Origin: Anticarsia gemmatalis | Taxonomy: Eukaryota > Arthropoda > Insecta > Lepidoptera > Erebidae | Reading direction: 5' to 3' | Length of the DNA stretch: 64,000 nt | NCBI RefSeq assembly: GCF_050436995.1 | Contig: NC_134747.1 | Span: 1,929,501 to 1,993,500, forward strand | Part shown: one piece after another, positions 1-11,771 of the stretch | How the letters are laid out: every line of letters begins with the position of its first letter | Position numbering within the stretch: position 1 is the first letter of the stretch | Notes under the pieces: model-generated | The model's database searches: none | Seen by the model: the letters and a program-made list of their open reading frames with translations, nothing else | Told to the model about the DNA's origin: nothing | Made by a program: the position numbers and the translations under genes

Positions 1-121
1 GGGATCTGCAAGAAGGAACTGGTAGAGCCCAGGCTTCTGGGCTGCCTTCACAACTTCTGCACCAGATGCCTTCAAGGCCTACATCAGGAAGGCGAGGCAG
101 AGATATGGAGCGAAGTGGACG
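1..121 (+). CDS. TRIM45: TRIM45 exon: RING finger core (partial)
   Basis: The open frame begins at base 1 and ends at a GTGAGT donor at 122. It encodes a RING core, CKKELVEPRLLGCLHNFC followed by TRC. The first cysteine of the leading CxxC pair and the initiator Met lie left of the window. The exon ends in phase 1 (GAC-G). Confidence 0.88.
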
Positions 122-3100
122 GTGAGTAATGATGTGAATAAACTTGTAACATTTAAATGCTTCCGTTTGTTTACAATATTTTGCAAATGAATCGCGATCG
201 TAAAGAAATTGGTCGTAAAAAATTTGCAGGACCGTATTCAGAAGCGAGAAATGAACGAGTTTTCAAACAAATTCGGTCAAATGATGTTTTATAGATACGA
301 CACTAGGAATCACTGAAGACTTGGGTTCGATTCCCGGGTCAGAGATAAGTGCTAGGTTTGTCTTTTAGTAGAAGTAAGCATTTCCTTTTATAAAGTAGTA
401 GGTAAGATAAATATGTGTACTGCGGTCACTCCGATAGACATGAAATGCTTAGCGAAGGAAAAATGCACAAGTATATAAGGCTTCCTATGATGTATGTCTT
501 GATATTAGGTCCGTTTAATACTATGTTATTCTGCAACGATACAGCTAGCCAATGTGGTGTAATTTTTCCGTTATTTGGCTCACCATCGCGTATCATCATG
601 TCGATCTTTTACGTTTATTTACAGAGCTTTGTCATAATTATGCCTACCGTTGTAATGTTGGACCAAATAACGCAAATATTGGAACAAATACTAGTGCCAA
701 CATGACTATGACACACTTTTGATTTGTACACAAAAAATTGCTGTTTTACATAGATCTATGCTATCCAATAAGATGGCTATTTTGTTAGCTTTACGTTACA
801 TACAGTAACAGTCTTATTAGTTTTACTACTAATTACCTGTATAAGTTACTCGCCTATTGTTACTCAGGTAAGGATAATATGTTAATTTGGAATAAATTTC
901 ACTTTTCGTAAGATTCCTTGCTCTCCTTCATTTTGGTATTGACTATCCGTAATTTTATTTATATTTCTGGCTATCTAACCACACAATCAAGGATTAAACT
1001 ATGAATGCCGATTAATTTTCTTATTGTTAAATTGGTATCCCTAGATCCTAGTTGACCATCGCTCTCGGAAAAGTCTGTAGTTAAATTCGTCCCAAACATT
1101 ATGGTATTAATAGGTTGATGATTCAAATCCCACCTGCTCTATATCACGTATATTGTCTTAATAAAAACATAAAACCAAACAAACCTGTTCACGAAACAAC
1201 TCAGTATTTTACTTCGCGTAAACAAACGATGCTCATAAATCCAATAATACAATCATTTCAGATATTCTTTGAAACCTCAGCATTAATTGGATTGATTTGA
1301 TTTTAACAGTAGCTCATTGTTATATCAAAGACAACTATTCAAAACTAAATATAAAGACCGCTTTCTCAATTAATTCTTATTGTATGGTTAGTGGTCAACC
1401 TAGTGACAAAGTTTTTCAAGCCGCCCGTCTTTAACGACTGTTATCTAAGTAGACAACAACCGGGACCGACTTTTAACGTGCCCTCCGAAGACGCTCAGTT
1501 CAAATACCACTATGCGGTCACCCATCTATGGAATGATCAAGCAAAAACTACTGACCCCCGGTTTCTGAGGTACATTTAGCGGTAGTTTATCTATTTAATA
1601 GCGTTTAAACTCATATTAAAAAAAACGCTATTCAATAGAAAAACTACCGCTAAATGTACCTCAGAAACCAGGGGTAAATTAATTTTGATGTATGGTATAC
1701 AGATGGTTTAAAACCTGGATTAATAAATACAAAGGATACTCTTTACGCTGGGATTCATATTCACGTAGATGAAACGTAGCGAACAGAAATTAATACGACT
1801 ATTATAAAAAGTTGAAGATCGTGATTTTGAGAGGTCAATTTATTTCAAGATTGTTTACATTAATAACCTATTTTATAGTTCATCTGGACTATAGAAAAGT
1901 GCATCTGAAGGAGCTATCAAATTGTTATGGTTTTTTTATTGGTTTGCTGCTTTGGCTCTAAACGCGTGATTGTATCAAAAACACTTAAATTTATTAGGTG
2001 TTAATGTTGCAGCAAAAGAGCAACATTGGTTGCCTGAAGCGTATCGCAGTATCTACTGTAATTAGGCAATAATAGGCCTTTTGAGCCACGAACGAAAGTG
2101 CAATAATTCTACCTAACGCCACCTTAATCATCTACAATACGGGCCACTGTAATTAAAAATACATAATTAAGTACTCTTTAATTTTCAAACTTAATTTTAA
2201 AAGCCTCTGTGGCGCAGTATTTTACGTTGCCACCTCGCCACTACCAGTACGTCGAGAGGTGGTTTCGATTCCCACCCAAAACAAATGTTTGTGCAATCCA
2301 AAATTGGTTGGTTCGGGTCTGGTTGAACTTTGTCTCCGTTGTTTGTATGTTTGTAAAAGACCCGACACAAAAGCAGTTCTTAGTGCGGGAGTTGTTTTTT
2401 TTATATATTCTTCTTTAAACCATAACTCTCAGTATCAAAGGATAGTTTCATCTCCGAATAATCTTTAGGCATCATAACAGATAACTTTGTTGAAATAAAG
2501 ATGTATACTTTACAAACTAGACGGCTCGTTGTATATTTTTCTAAGCTTTTGTGTACATAATACCACCCACGGTTCAGGGAAACCCCAAAGGAGTACTTTT
2601 ATTTATTTGTATTTGACTCTTAAAAAACAGTCTAGGCTTTCCAGAAACATTCGCAAAATAGCCTTAACCGTATTAAAAAATGACTCATTCAGTGATAATG
2701 AAGTTAATTAAAACAAACAAATCTAACCAATTACCATTCTGTTGGGTACGGGTCTCGTCTAAAAATAAGGTAAGGATAAGGCCTTAATTCCACCACGGAA
2801 GGCAACTAATGGTTGCCTTTTATATTACAACGATTATTCCGTAAAGGAAAAGCAAGAGTGGATTAATAACATGCCTTATATAATCCCCTATACATACATA
2901 TATTTATTTATTTTAAGAATAAAATATTTTGTATCTTCGGTTCGTCTATGTATAGCGTGTTTTTGATTCACTCTTGCTTTTATAGCTCTCAGTATTCCCA
3001 TCGGAACAAGTTAAAAAGACATAATACATATTATGATGTAAATTAAACACAATATATCACATAACGACAATGTAGACCTACTGAGGCGTGAATACACTGC

Positions 3101-6100
3101 GAAGCCGCACAAGTCAGATCCTCGACCTACTGGGTAATCCCATCACCTATCGATTGGACAACTCGCTGTGCTGGTGGCTAATGTAATTGTGTTACGAGGG
3201 TATATTTCATTGTAGTGGTGAAATGTGGTAACATAGTTACTTTTTTGTGATAGTCGACCTTTTGTTAAAGTTACTGAAGCTGCTCATTGCTTGCAGAGCT
3301 AGCTACCTGAAGACTTTGGGCTTAATGCTAACGACTGTTCCCATTTATCCATGAAATATTCTTACCATAGATAGGGGTGCCAGTGGGCATAAAACAATGT
3401 TAATAGGTAAATCTTTTGATAACGAATTGACAGGGTCGCATAAGATTATTAATGGTCTTTCTTTTGTTACAATTTCTATGTTCGATAACTATCACGTGTC
3501 TAAATAGATTTTGGGTTTCGTACTTTAGCGAAGTATAGAAGGTTAAGTTTAATTCAAATTTCATCCAAACGAAACTTAGTAATTAAATGAAATATATTGT
3601 TTTCGGTATACTAGGCGCCACAGCTACAGAGCAGTAACAAATCCATTCACAATTTACATTCAGTTTCATGAATGAAAACACATAAACAGCTGATAAAAGC
3701 GTGGTGTATCAACGATTTATCCTCATAGTTACAAACAGGAACTAAGCTAATGTGTTTCTAAATATAGTGGTGCCACCCGGCGCGGCGTATGACAGGACAT
3801 ACAAACAAACGGTACTCCTTCAATAGTAAACGTTAACTTGTGAATGAATGATCTATGTGGAACCATAATTACCTTTTTGTACTACAGGATCCAAAACGAA
3901 TATCTTCTACTTCATAGTATGTATTTGTGTTTATTTAGTTGATAACAATTATGTTCCTATAAAGAAGACACGTGAGAGTATCTTGAAAAAAATAATCCTG
4001 GATGTGTATTCATTACTTAAAACAACTGTAAAGAATAATGAACATCTCAAGTCCCAGTAAAAAAGTCTGCCCTAACGCTAATTTCTATTCGAAAATTAAA
4101 ATCAAATTAAATTATTTAAACCCAGATGGAAGCTTAACTAAACCACTACGTACGTTTACTTAAGTGTCCGTTTCTGGAGATTATGCATTTTTTCTAAATT
4201 ACTAATCAAAGGTGCTCTCTCCTTCTCACTCTACCAGTCAGTTACCACGCTCTTTGCTAAACCATAACACACTCCCAAAAATACTAACATATCAAAATGC
4301 CAGTTTCATTGACTGCAATACTCTCGAATTATCAAAGCGTTATACCGCGTGAATCACGTAACCATAACAATGAGATATAAAACAGACGCACAAATTAAAC
4401 ATAAGTATCAGTTTATTTGTAATATCATTCAGAGAATTATAAACGGAGATGGAAGCCGTTTACGAGGTGTGTTTCTTTTGATATTATGTTGCAGAAGGTG
4501 ATTGATATTTGATTTCTGTGCAGTGGTTTATCTAGTGTAGAAGTTGTTTAGTTCATTGCCTTTGATATAGCTAAATGACTCTAAAGAAATATAGTTTTAT
4601 GCGTCATACGAAACACGGGAAGTTAAACCTAAATAAAAAAATAACCCTGCCAGGCAATGGTCACCTCCCGGAAAGAGAGAGAGGTTGGGATTTGAGTCCA
4701 CCACACTGGCCAAGTACGGGTTGCGTTCTTTGCGTAGGTACCTTCAAGGACTGTTCTAAGGAACTCTCTAATAAGAAAAGTCTCTCTCGAAAAGTTGCGT
4801 CACGAGTCACGATGTTTTCCTTCACTGTTGGAACCTGTTTGTAAAGCCAATTCTAGTCTATTTTTGTAGGTATCTAAGTATTATAATTAGTTGTTAAGTC
4901 TGATCAAAAGAATAGTTCAATACCTTAATGAAAATCAATGAATCAGCTTGAAAAACTGTAATACAAACATTACAATCTGTCCAAATCCATCACTGTCTAG
5001 TTCATCGACTCATAAAAACATAACTTTTAAAATAAAATATATTATTAGCTAATGAATCACACAACTCAATGTCAAACACGAAAACATATGAAAAACTATA
5101 GATCTTCCGGCAAAATCGTCGCTTTGCCAAAACCTTGCCATGACTCATGATTGTACTGAATCGTAATGTTTACGTAACATTACTGAAAAAAGCTTATTAT
5201 GTCAAACAAATGTTGGCGATCTGCAGATGTTGTAAACATTTTATGTGTTTTATTGACAACATTATATATTTGTGTTTTTTACCGGGCTCAAGGCCTGACT
5301 CTCTAATTCAGTAATATGGGATACACACTACGCGATTCACTCTCGAACTAGGTTTAAGAAAGAATCATTGTTGTCCATTATATAATAGGATACTGAAATT
5401 AACGCGAACACGCCTTTTACCTTGCCGACTACGTTGCTGCTTCTGCCTGTGATCACGGCTAGACTTCCCTGCTCCGAAACGTCAGGCATTCATATCCTAG
5501 AAGGTACATACATAAAAATATGCAAAGCCAAAGTTTAAAGGTTATCACTGTCCAACAACAAGTATAACTTTTTATTGCGACTCAATGAACCTAACCTGAA
5601 GGACCTGAACTCCATAGGAACTGAAATGCTAAAGGTATATAATGGTAAAGGGTAATTTTCGTCTCAAGGATCAATCCAGCTGGACCCAGGCGGCTCCCGT
5701 TCAGGGTCTGGAGCTGGTTCAGCAGGATCTGGCTACGAGAGCGACCTTCGACACTCTGGGTCTGAAGGATCTTGGGAACAGAAACCACACAAATATGGAA
5801 TATTTTCTAGAAAGGTTAGTATCAACCCACCGGCTTTTAAAAATGCGTTAATGTAGACTGAGCGTGTTGACACCTAGTGAATAATAAGGCTACCTACAAA
5901 ACATACAAATATCGGACATAAAGTACAACCAGGCCCGAAACAACTATTTGTGGATCGCATAAAAAATTGCTTCGTGTAGGAATTGAACTCACGACCCCCC
6001 AACCAATGGTAGTGGCGACCACCTTATCCACTGCACCACGGAGGTATTATTACTTTCGATCTGGCCGTAGCTTTTTGGCATATTATCCGTTACTTACCAA

Positions 6101-9100
6101 TTACCTGTAAAACTAACCCTAACTAACTAGTTTCTGAACTACAAGTAAAAATATTTGTATTTATCCAGGTATCTGGCAAAAGCGTGCAGTTCCTTCTCTG
6201 CCCGACATGTGGACATGAGACCCAGTTGCCTATAGGTGGAATATCAGTTCTGCCTCTCAACTATGTACTCCTGAGGAAGATGACGGCTGCACAAGACAGC
6301 GATGGAGTCAATGTGCTGTGTGATTTGTGCAGCACCGATAATAAGGTAAGATTCGAGGAATGTTTTCGAATAGCCTTTAAAGTTAAGTATGATGGAGATT
6401 TAAACGGCGTTATAGACGATACAGTAGAGTTTATAATGTTAAATCTTGCGCTGGTGTCTGGGTATCGATTTCCGGCTTGAATACAAAAATATATAGATTT
6501 TTACCTACAGTACTTATACTACACAGCCATGTTTACCGGTAAATTACGTACAGTCCCGGATTCGATTCCAGAGTCAGGCAAAAAAACGCGACATTAGCTT
6601 ATCATAATCGTTACGCTTCTTATCTGAAATTAATTGAGGTATGTTGAAAGAAGTGTCACAGTCGGTTCCCGGGTCGGGTCAAATTATGCTCGATGTCAGC
6701 TCGGGACAAAGCATTAGTAAACGCAATCTATAGATACCTTATATAACCATTTGAACCATTTCCAAAAACCATTACGTTTTCTATCAATCTTTTGTCCCCA
6801 TTACTCCCTACTCAATACCCATGACTTCTTAACAAATGGTGTCTTTCTCAAAATACTCCACATTACTAGTTTAAACACGTGAGGCAATCGAGCCGTGCAT
6901 TGCACGCTTCTGAAATGACACCGAATTATCATCGCTTTTGCCTTCGTTCGGCTACATTGAATGGGAACAATTTTACTTGTTATAGAAATGGGAATTGTCT
7001 GTTCTTGTTACATTTCATTTGACTTGATTTATGGAAATAATTAGTCGATGTCTCCATTAATTGATTTGAATGGGTAATCTATAAGTTAATACGTAAAGGA
7101 ATATTACGTTTGGTCCTATTTTTAAATGTGTATGTGCGCACAAAGAATTGAGAGGTTTGAATAATTTATTAAAGTTTATTTTGCGACCAATGGTCGGCAC
7201 TTATAAGGTAGATACACTGTAGAAGACGCAAGATGTTTTTTGTTTTACAGTCGTTCTACAACTAAAATTGATGTTGACTCTAGCTATGGATCGATAAGTA
7301 ATATGCGATCATAAGGAGTTTATTCCGTCAAGTTCCGGAGTTTGTTAAAAAAATCTAACCTTAAAACTGTCAATCCCATTGTATCAAGTTACTTTGTAGT
7401 TTACAATGTTATTTCCAGTATATTAGGTCAGTTCCTCGGTCCAGCACACGCGACTGAATTGCCAATACTTATTTAAATGAAGCAATCCTACCATCTGGCG
7501 AACAGGCGGAACTAAACTTAGATCGAGACATCATATTCATTACATTAGCTTCATCATATAATTATAACAGATCTTGTACCTACGCACCTGCACCTTTTTT
7601 TTGTTTCATAAAAAAACAACTCCCGCACTAAGAATCGAATTGCTCTTGTAACGCGGTGACTTTTACAAACATACAAACAACGAACACTAAGTACAACCAG
7701 ACCCGAAACAATTATTTGGGGATCGCACAAATAATTGTTGCGTGTGCCGTGTGGTAATCGAACCCACGATCTATCGACGCAATGGTAGCGACGTGGTGAC
7801 CTTAGCCACTGCGCCACGGAGGCAGTCAAATATCGCATAAGATTGTAACTGAGTGTTCTATTTAAGATAACACACGATTTTTTCAATTCATAACGTCTTA
7901 TGAAGACCTCTAAGATACCACCCGAGCTACGAATGTCACAAACTTATACGAACTAAGAAACTTTTCCACTCAACAAACGTTTCTTCATGCAGGCCGAAAG
8001 CCGCTGCAACCAATGTCTAGTGAGCATCTGCACATCATGCGAGGAGACTCACGGCAGACAGCAGACCACTTCCAGACACTCCCTGCACCCGCTCGACCCA
8101 GCGCCAGTTAAGTACTGCAGCCAGCATCCTAAGGCTGAGCTCAGTGTTTATTGCGCTACTTGCCAACAGGTAAGAAATTCTGTTAAGAAGGTTTTTTACA
8201 TGAAAAACGTCAAGGAGTTGTACCTATATAATTGTGCTGTCATTCGAAAAGGAGAAAGATACTTTCTGGCTCTGACTGTCTGTATTCATACTACTAGGTA
8301 CTATTAATGCGAAAATAATTTTTCCCCGACGTAATAGGTATATGGATTTTTAAAACACAGATGTTACAACAAATCTTCTTATCCCCAGGTGATATGTCGC
8401 GACTGCTGCATAGTATCACACAGCGGGCATGCTCTAGCGAGCGCATCACGTGCGGCGGCTGAGCGTGCCCGCGTGCTGCGTGACGCGTGCTCGCGCGCCA
8501 AGATGGTGCCCGGGAACGTGGAGCGAGCCGCGCGGGGACTGGCTGCACAGGCCTATGAGACTGACGTGAGGGACTTTTATACTTTAATGTAGCTTTATAG
8601 AAGAAGTGTTCCTTATTCTTTATGGGGTGCGTTTTTTTAATACATTTGGCTGGTTCATGATGGGGTATCGTGCTTGTAAGAGGTATGGATCTGTGGGGTT
8701 TGTAATTTGATAGAAATAGTAAATGAAACCGCAACAACTCTGCAGTTAAATTCGTCTGAACGTTGTTCCTCACAGTACCTATATTATGTAATATGAATCG
8801 TACTTTCCTCACAATACGACAAATCACTCAATTCGAACAGTTAGGAAATATTAACAAAATTACCACCATAACTTAACTTTATACCATAAATTAATACTTT
8901 GGGCTTTTGACTACATGTAAGAGTTTACTTTAAGATTATAACTTCAGTAAGTTTCATCGCATTAAACTCATCAAGAAACAAGATCAATGCATGCCACTTT
9001 TCCCCTTTGTTTCTCAAGTATAATTTCCTCGTTTCTTCGCCACAGTGCCAAGCAGCACAAGTAGAGAGTTCAGTCCGCGAGTGGTCAGCTCAGTACCGGC

Positions 9101-11702
9101 GCGCAGTGGAGGCGCACACGCGAGCGCTCAGCGCGGCGGCGGCTCGAGCCCGCGACGTGCACCGCGCGCGCCTTGAACATAACACGCGCGCGCTCGACGA
9201 CAGGGCACGACAGGCTGGCGAGGCTGTCAAGTTCGCCGAAGAGGTAGGCTACTTTGACCACGTTTATATAGATTTTCAGAATTGATACTGGCAAGAGAAA
9301 CAAAATCGTTACCCATGTTTTACGCCGTTCGTCTCTTCCGAAACACGAAGCAACTCGATATGTTTAAGATGGTCGCCAATGCACAGAACAACCTATGCAA
9401 GTGTAGCTTAACCAGAGATCGAAAGAAAAAAGAAAGAAAATTGTTTTTCAAATTGAAAAATAAGTACGGGCGATTTCTATAGTGGCCAGACTTGGCAAAA
9501 AGGTTGTTCACCAAATTCCATGCTAACTAGATCCCAAACTTGAGTAACCTCAAGTCTCAAATTATTTCACTCTTTCTCGCTTACCATTTTCCCAACAAAG
9601 AGCCAAAGCTAGTGTACCCAAAATAAATCATCTCATCACAAACATTCTTTCTTTCTCAGCTCCTATCAGAAGGTAAAGAAGACGAGCTCCTCACCCTCAG
9701 TGGTCCAGTACTTCGTCGTCTAGAGCGAGTGACAGAACTGGAGCCACTCACGGAAGCCCCCCGCCTGGAGCTGCGCTTCGCCCCCCGCGCACCCTCCACA
9801 CACGACCCCACTATATTCGGCAGACTGCTCGCTCAGGCCACTGATCCGGAGATGTGTGTGGTGAATACTGAAGGTATGGTACATGGTACAATTTTGCTTA
9901 AAATTAGAAGACAACTTGAGTCATTATTTGAAAAACTATTGAAGACAGAAGTAGACATCCGTTCTTTCACATTTATTTCTTTAAAAAATTATTCGTCACT
10001 ATGTTGAAGAAATTAAAGACACGAATAAGTACCTACCTATATTGTGAGAGAGCGAAGTACGTATTTAATAATAGGGGTCTATGGCGAGCTAGCTGCTAGT
10101 TTTCAGAAGTCTAAAACTATATTTCTGTGTTGTATTGTCAGGTCTCCAAGATCTTCGAGTGGACGTGGAACATGAAGTGACTCTTGAGTTACGAGACAGC
10201 GGCGGTGACAGGATTTGGTGTGGTGGTGAACAGGTACAACATTTATCTAATTCTATTTAGGTGCCTAGTAAAGTACTATATAGTATTTACTTACTATAAC
10301 TTGACGTCTTAGCAGAAACTAACAATATGGCAAAGAACAAAACATAACGATCTACGGATCTACCATATATTTTTCCCAGATCGATACCATGTAATAGTTT
10401 TAGGTACCTACTTCTCTCTCCAAAGTCATATATGACTAAGAAAATTATCCCTTCTATATATCAGGTATTACTGGTGAAAATATAGTCTTCATTCATGTGT
10501 TTCTTCGTCCAGGTGGCAGGTTACTTCCGTCGCCGCGACTCGAGCGCCCGCCCCAGCTCTGCGCGAGTGACCGCTCGCTCGGACGGCACGTACTCGCTGG
10601 CTATCACACCGCGGTCACCCGGAGCTTATTTATTAGCTGTCACTGTTAATAATAATCCGATTAAGGTAACACTGAGTACATATAATTCTGATTACATATT
10701 ATTTTAATATCATGTTGGCTAGTTACATTGACAGTTATGCAAGGGTTTGTTTATAGTACTTATTATGTATACGTACACAATACGCACGTACACTATTCCC
10801 CCATATTCATAACCTGGTCAAACGGATTGAGCAATCAGGAGGCTTTACGTGCACTCCAAGGTCCAGGGGGCTATAATTAAAAACTTTTTAAGCTGGACAA
10901 TTCACATAACGCAGTTATTAGGTAGATAAATGACTGGACCCGCGATTCATACATTGCCGCTTGGATAGTATTTTTAGGAATAATAAAGTTACATGATTTG
11001 CTTGTATTTAGGGCAGTCCGTTCGCGTGTTGTGCGCGTGCGGGCGCGGCGCACTGGGGCACGTACCACTGCTGCACGTTCTGCTCCAGCGGCGGCAAGCG
11101 CGACGTGGCCTGCGGCTGCGGGGCGCAGATGCCGCACGGATATAAAGGTACTACTAACCAATTGACTTGTCCTATTGTAAGAAAACCAATAACTTTACTG
11201 CTAACTTTATTAATATAGAACTAAGTACTGAAGGATTTTTTGCAAATACAGACATCGGCGTTGGCTTCAATTCGATTACAAACTACTATTTGTGGATTAC
11301 ACAACTATTATTGCCAATGTAGATATCGAGCCTCTATTACGTTGATTAGCAACGGTTCAAATCATTTACTTATAAGTTACATGAGCAATTGTATAACAAT
11401 AAAAATAGACACAGCTACCCATGATTTACCGTGACTTGATTTTTCATTCTTTATGTGCAATCATGCTAGAATTACTTCACCCGTTTTTGAATATCAATTT
11501 GTCTGAGTATCAATAAGAATTATATTTCAACACCTATGTCATAAAGTAGTATAACTTATATGGTGTTCGTGCAGGTTGCGGGCACGGGCACGCGGGCTGG
11601 CCGGGCACGCGCCACTGGTCGTGCTGCGGCAACACGCGGCGCGACGCCTCCTGCACGGCGCCGCGCCGCCCGCACACGCAGCTCTACCAGTTCTCACTAT
11701 GA
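1..11702 (+). CDS. TRIM45: TRIM45-type E3 ubiquitin ligase (5'-truncated by window edge), 11 visible exons
   Basis: Visible coding exons: 1-121, 5669-5814, 6169-6345, 7993-8169, 8389-8565, 9046-9243, 9660-9873, 10142-10233, 10513-10665, 11012-11147, 11575-11702. All phases join, giving 572 codons plus stop TGA at 11700-11702. Human TRIM45 is about 580 aa, so only some tens of N-terminal residues are missing. Domain order over visible residues: RING (1-25; C3, C15, H17, C20, C23), a Gly/Ser-rich linker (41-89), a second RING-side CPTCG pair (near 100), B-box 1 and B-box 2 (140-225), Ala/Arg-rich coiled coil (225-335), filamin-type repeat (400-487), then a Cys/Gly/His-rich tail (488-572). That tail, with HCCTFCSSGG and GCGHGH...HWSCCG, is the distinctive TRIM45 signature. 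The family is a cytoplasmic/nuclear ubiquitin ligase linked in mammals to MAPK and NF-kB control; the role in this insect is inferred only. GC-rich exons sit in AT-rich introns. Confidence 0.93.
1384..1548 (-). mobile_element. 5S rRNA-derived SINE, truncated
   Basis: The reverse complement matches the copy at 51.3-51.6 kb: the 5S-like block GATGGGTGACCGC, the GAGCGTCT...GGAGGGCACGT stretch, CGGTCCCGGTTGTTG, GGGCGG and the tail GGTTGACCACTAAC. The 5'-most 5S part is missing, replaced by a fold-back MITE starting at 1554. Confidence 0.75.
1554..1675. mobile_element. Fold-back MITE copy 1
   Basis: Near-complete inverted repeat: ACCCCCGGTTTCTGAGGTAC at the left and its complement at the right, with about 55-bp arms and a short AT-rich loop. 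Same family as 11895, 18639 and 21859. Confidence 0.9.
2202..2416 (+). mobile_element. tRNA-derived SINE
   Basis: A tRNA-like head (GCCTCTGTGGCGCAGT box A, GGTTTCGATTCCCACC box B), then the shared body GGTTCGGGTCTGGTTGAACT, TTGTTTGTATGTTTGTAAAA and a TAGTGCGGGAG end with a T-run. Confidence 0.88.
2848..2981. repeat. Short inverted-repeat pair in a TRIM45 intron
   Basis: AAAAGCAAGAGTG at 2848-2860 and its exact complement at 2969-2981 flank about 108 bp. It could be the ends of a tiny element; no target-site duplication was recognised. Confidence 0.6.
5378..5502. repeat. Relative of the insert in the 56-kb SINE
   Basis: ATAATAGGATACTGAAATTAACGCGAACACGC begins a block that ends CATATCCTAG, a short inverted end. 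The core matches the 56.2-kb insert but the right half differs (GTTGCTGCTTCTGCCTGTGA). Confidence 0.55.
5669..5814 (+). CDS. TRIM45: TRIM45 exon: Gly/Ser-rich linker
   Basis: Acceptor CTCAAG|GA; donor AAG|GTTAGT. The phase-1 entry gives GSIQLDPGGSRSGSGAG then SAGSGYESDLRHSGSEGS, with no stop. Mammalian TRIM45 has a comparable Ser/Asp-rich insert between RING and B-boxes. The acceptor has a weak pyrimidine tract, so the exact 5' edge is the least certain splice site of this gene. Confidence 0.72.
5888..6047 (-). mobile_element. tRNA-derived SINE
   Basis: The reverse complement begins CCTCCGTGGTGCAGTGGATA (box A), has GAGTTCAATTCCTACACG (box B) and the body GTTTCGGGCCTGGTTGTACT, and is truncated after the GTATGTTT stretch. 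It lies between two TRIM45 exons. Confidence 0.87.
6169..6345 (+). CDS. TRIM45: TRIM45 exon: CPTCG segment and start of B-box 1
   Basis: Acceptor TTATCCAG|GTA, donor AAG|GTAAG. It encodes LLCPTCGHETQLPIGGI, which parallels CPVCDAQVDLPMGGV of human TRIM45, and ends in LCDLCSTDNK, the first zinc pair of B-box 1. It is exactly 59 codons, phase 0 to 0. Confidence 0.92.
7606..7826 (-). mobile_element. tRNA-derived SINE, near full length
   Basis: The reverse complement has GCCTCCGTGGCGCAGTGGCT (box A), GGGTTCGATTACCACACGGC (box B), GTTTCGGGTCTGGTTGTACT and the end CTTAGTGCGGGAGTTG. A long minus-strand ORF over it is a shadow of the SINE. Confidence 0.9.
7993..8169 (+). CDS. TRIM45: TRIM45 exon: B-box 1 and first half of B-box 2
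   Basis: Acceptor TTCATGCAG|GCC, donor CAG|GTAAG. It encodes RCNQCLVSICTSCEETH (B-box 1) and YCSQHPKAELSVYCATC (C-x2-H-x8-C-x2-C of B-box 2). Exactly 59 codons, phase 0 to 0. Confidence 0.94.
8389..8565 (+). CDS. TRIM45: TRIM45 exon: end of B-box 2 and start of coiled coil
   Basis: Acceptor ATCCCCAG|GTG, donor GAC|GTGAGG. It encodes VICRDCCIVSHSGHALAS (last B-box 2 ligands, then H-x2-H), followed by an Ala/Arg/Glu helix. Exactly 59 codons, phase 0 to 0. Confidence 0.94.
9046..9243 (+). CDS. TRIM45: TRIM45 exon: Arg/Ala-rich coiled coil
   Basis: Acceptor CGCCACAG|TGC, donor GAG|GTAGG. The 66 codons are dominated by Ala, Arg and Glu, with no proline, as expected for the TRIM coiled coil that drives antiparallel dimerisation. 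Confidence 0.9.
9660..9873 (+). CDS. TRIM45: TRIM45 exon: end of coiled coil, linker to filamin repeat
   Basis: Acceptor TTTCTCAG|CTC, donor GAAG|GTATGG (leaves phase 1). It encodes a Leu/Glu-rich helix end, then FAPRAPSTHDPTIFGRL and DPEMCVVNTEG, equivalent to the VDPAKCVLQGE stretch before the human TRIM45 filamin repeat. Confidence 0.9.
10142..10233 (+). CDS. TRIM45: TRIM45 exon: filamin repeat, first half
   Basis: Acceptor TTGTCAG|GT, donor CAG|GTACAAC. It encodes LRVDVEHEVTLELRDSGGD, alternating hydrophobic strands of the immunoglobulin-like filamin fold. Phase 1 to 0. Confidence 0.88.
10513..10665 (+). CDS. TRIM45: TRIM45 exon: filamin repeat, second half
   Basis: Acceptor TTCGTCCAG|GTG, donor AAG|GTAAC. 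It encodes DGTYSLAITPRSPGAYLLAV, the hallmark DGTY...PxxxGxY strand pair of filamin/ABP280 repeats. Confidence 0.92.
11012..11147 (+). CDS. TRIM45: TRIM45 exon: filamin end and Cys-rich tail
   Basis: Acceptor TATTTAG|GGC, donor AAAG|GTACTA. It encodes GSPF, the usual end of a filamin repeat, then WGTYHCCTFCSSGGKRD and CGCGAQMPHGYK, closely parallel to the TRIM45 C-terminal cysteine cluster. Confidence 0.92.
11575..11702 (+). CDS. TRIM45: TRIM45 terminal exon
   Basis: Acceptor TTCGTGCAG|GT. It encodes GCGHGHAGWPGTRHWSCCG, then a short basic tail, with stop TGA at 11700-11702. No AATAAA lies close downstream; the first candidates are ATTAAA at 12214 and AATAAA at 12763, so the 3' end is not fixed. 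Confidence 0.9.
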
Positions 11703-11771
11703 TATTATATGTGTACTGTTGTATAATTACAAGTTTTATTACACCTTACTAAATTACTTGAAGTTTTTTTC

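Larger units (their letters stand above)
122..5668 (+). other. Long TRIM45 intron filled with repeat fragments
   Basis: This 5.5-kb intron holds a tRNA box-B-like stretch near 325-340, a minus-strand 5S-derived SINE (1384-1548), a fold-back MITE (1554-1675), a tRNA-derived SINE (2202-2416), a short inverted-repeat pair (2848-2981) and a dispersed repeat near 5378-5502. No coding exon is supported. Confidence 0.7.

Noticed and set aside
7554..7886. 110-codon minus-strand ORF
   Set aside because: It runs through a full tRNA-derived SINE (7606-7826); the SQWLRSPRR-like translation comes from the tRNA-like head.
8294..8827. 177-codon minus-strand ORF
   Set aside because: Opposite strand of TRIM45 exon 8389-8565 and its introns; no domain, while the plus strand encodes B-box 2.
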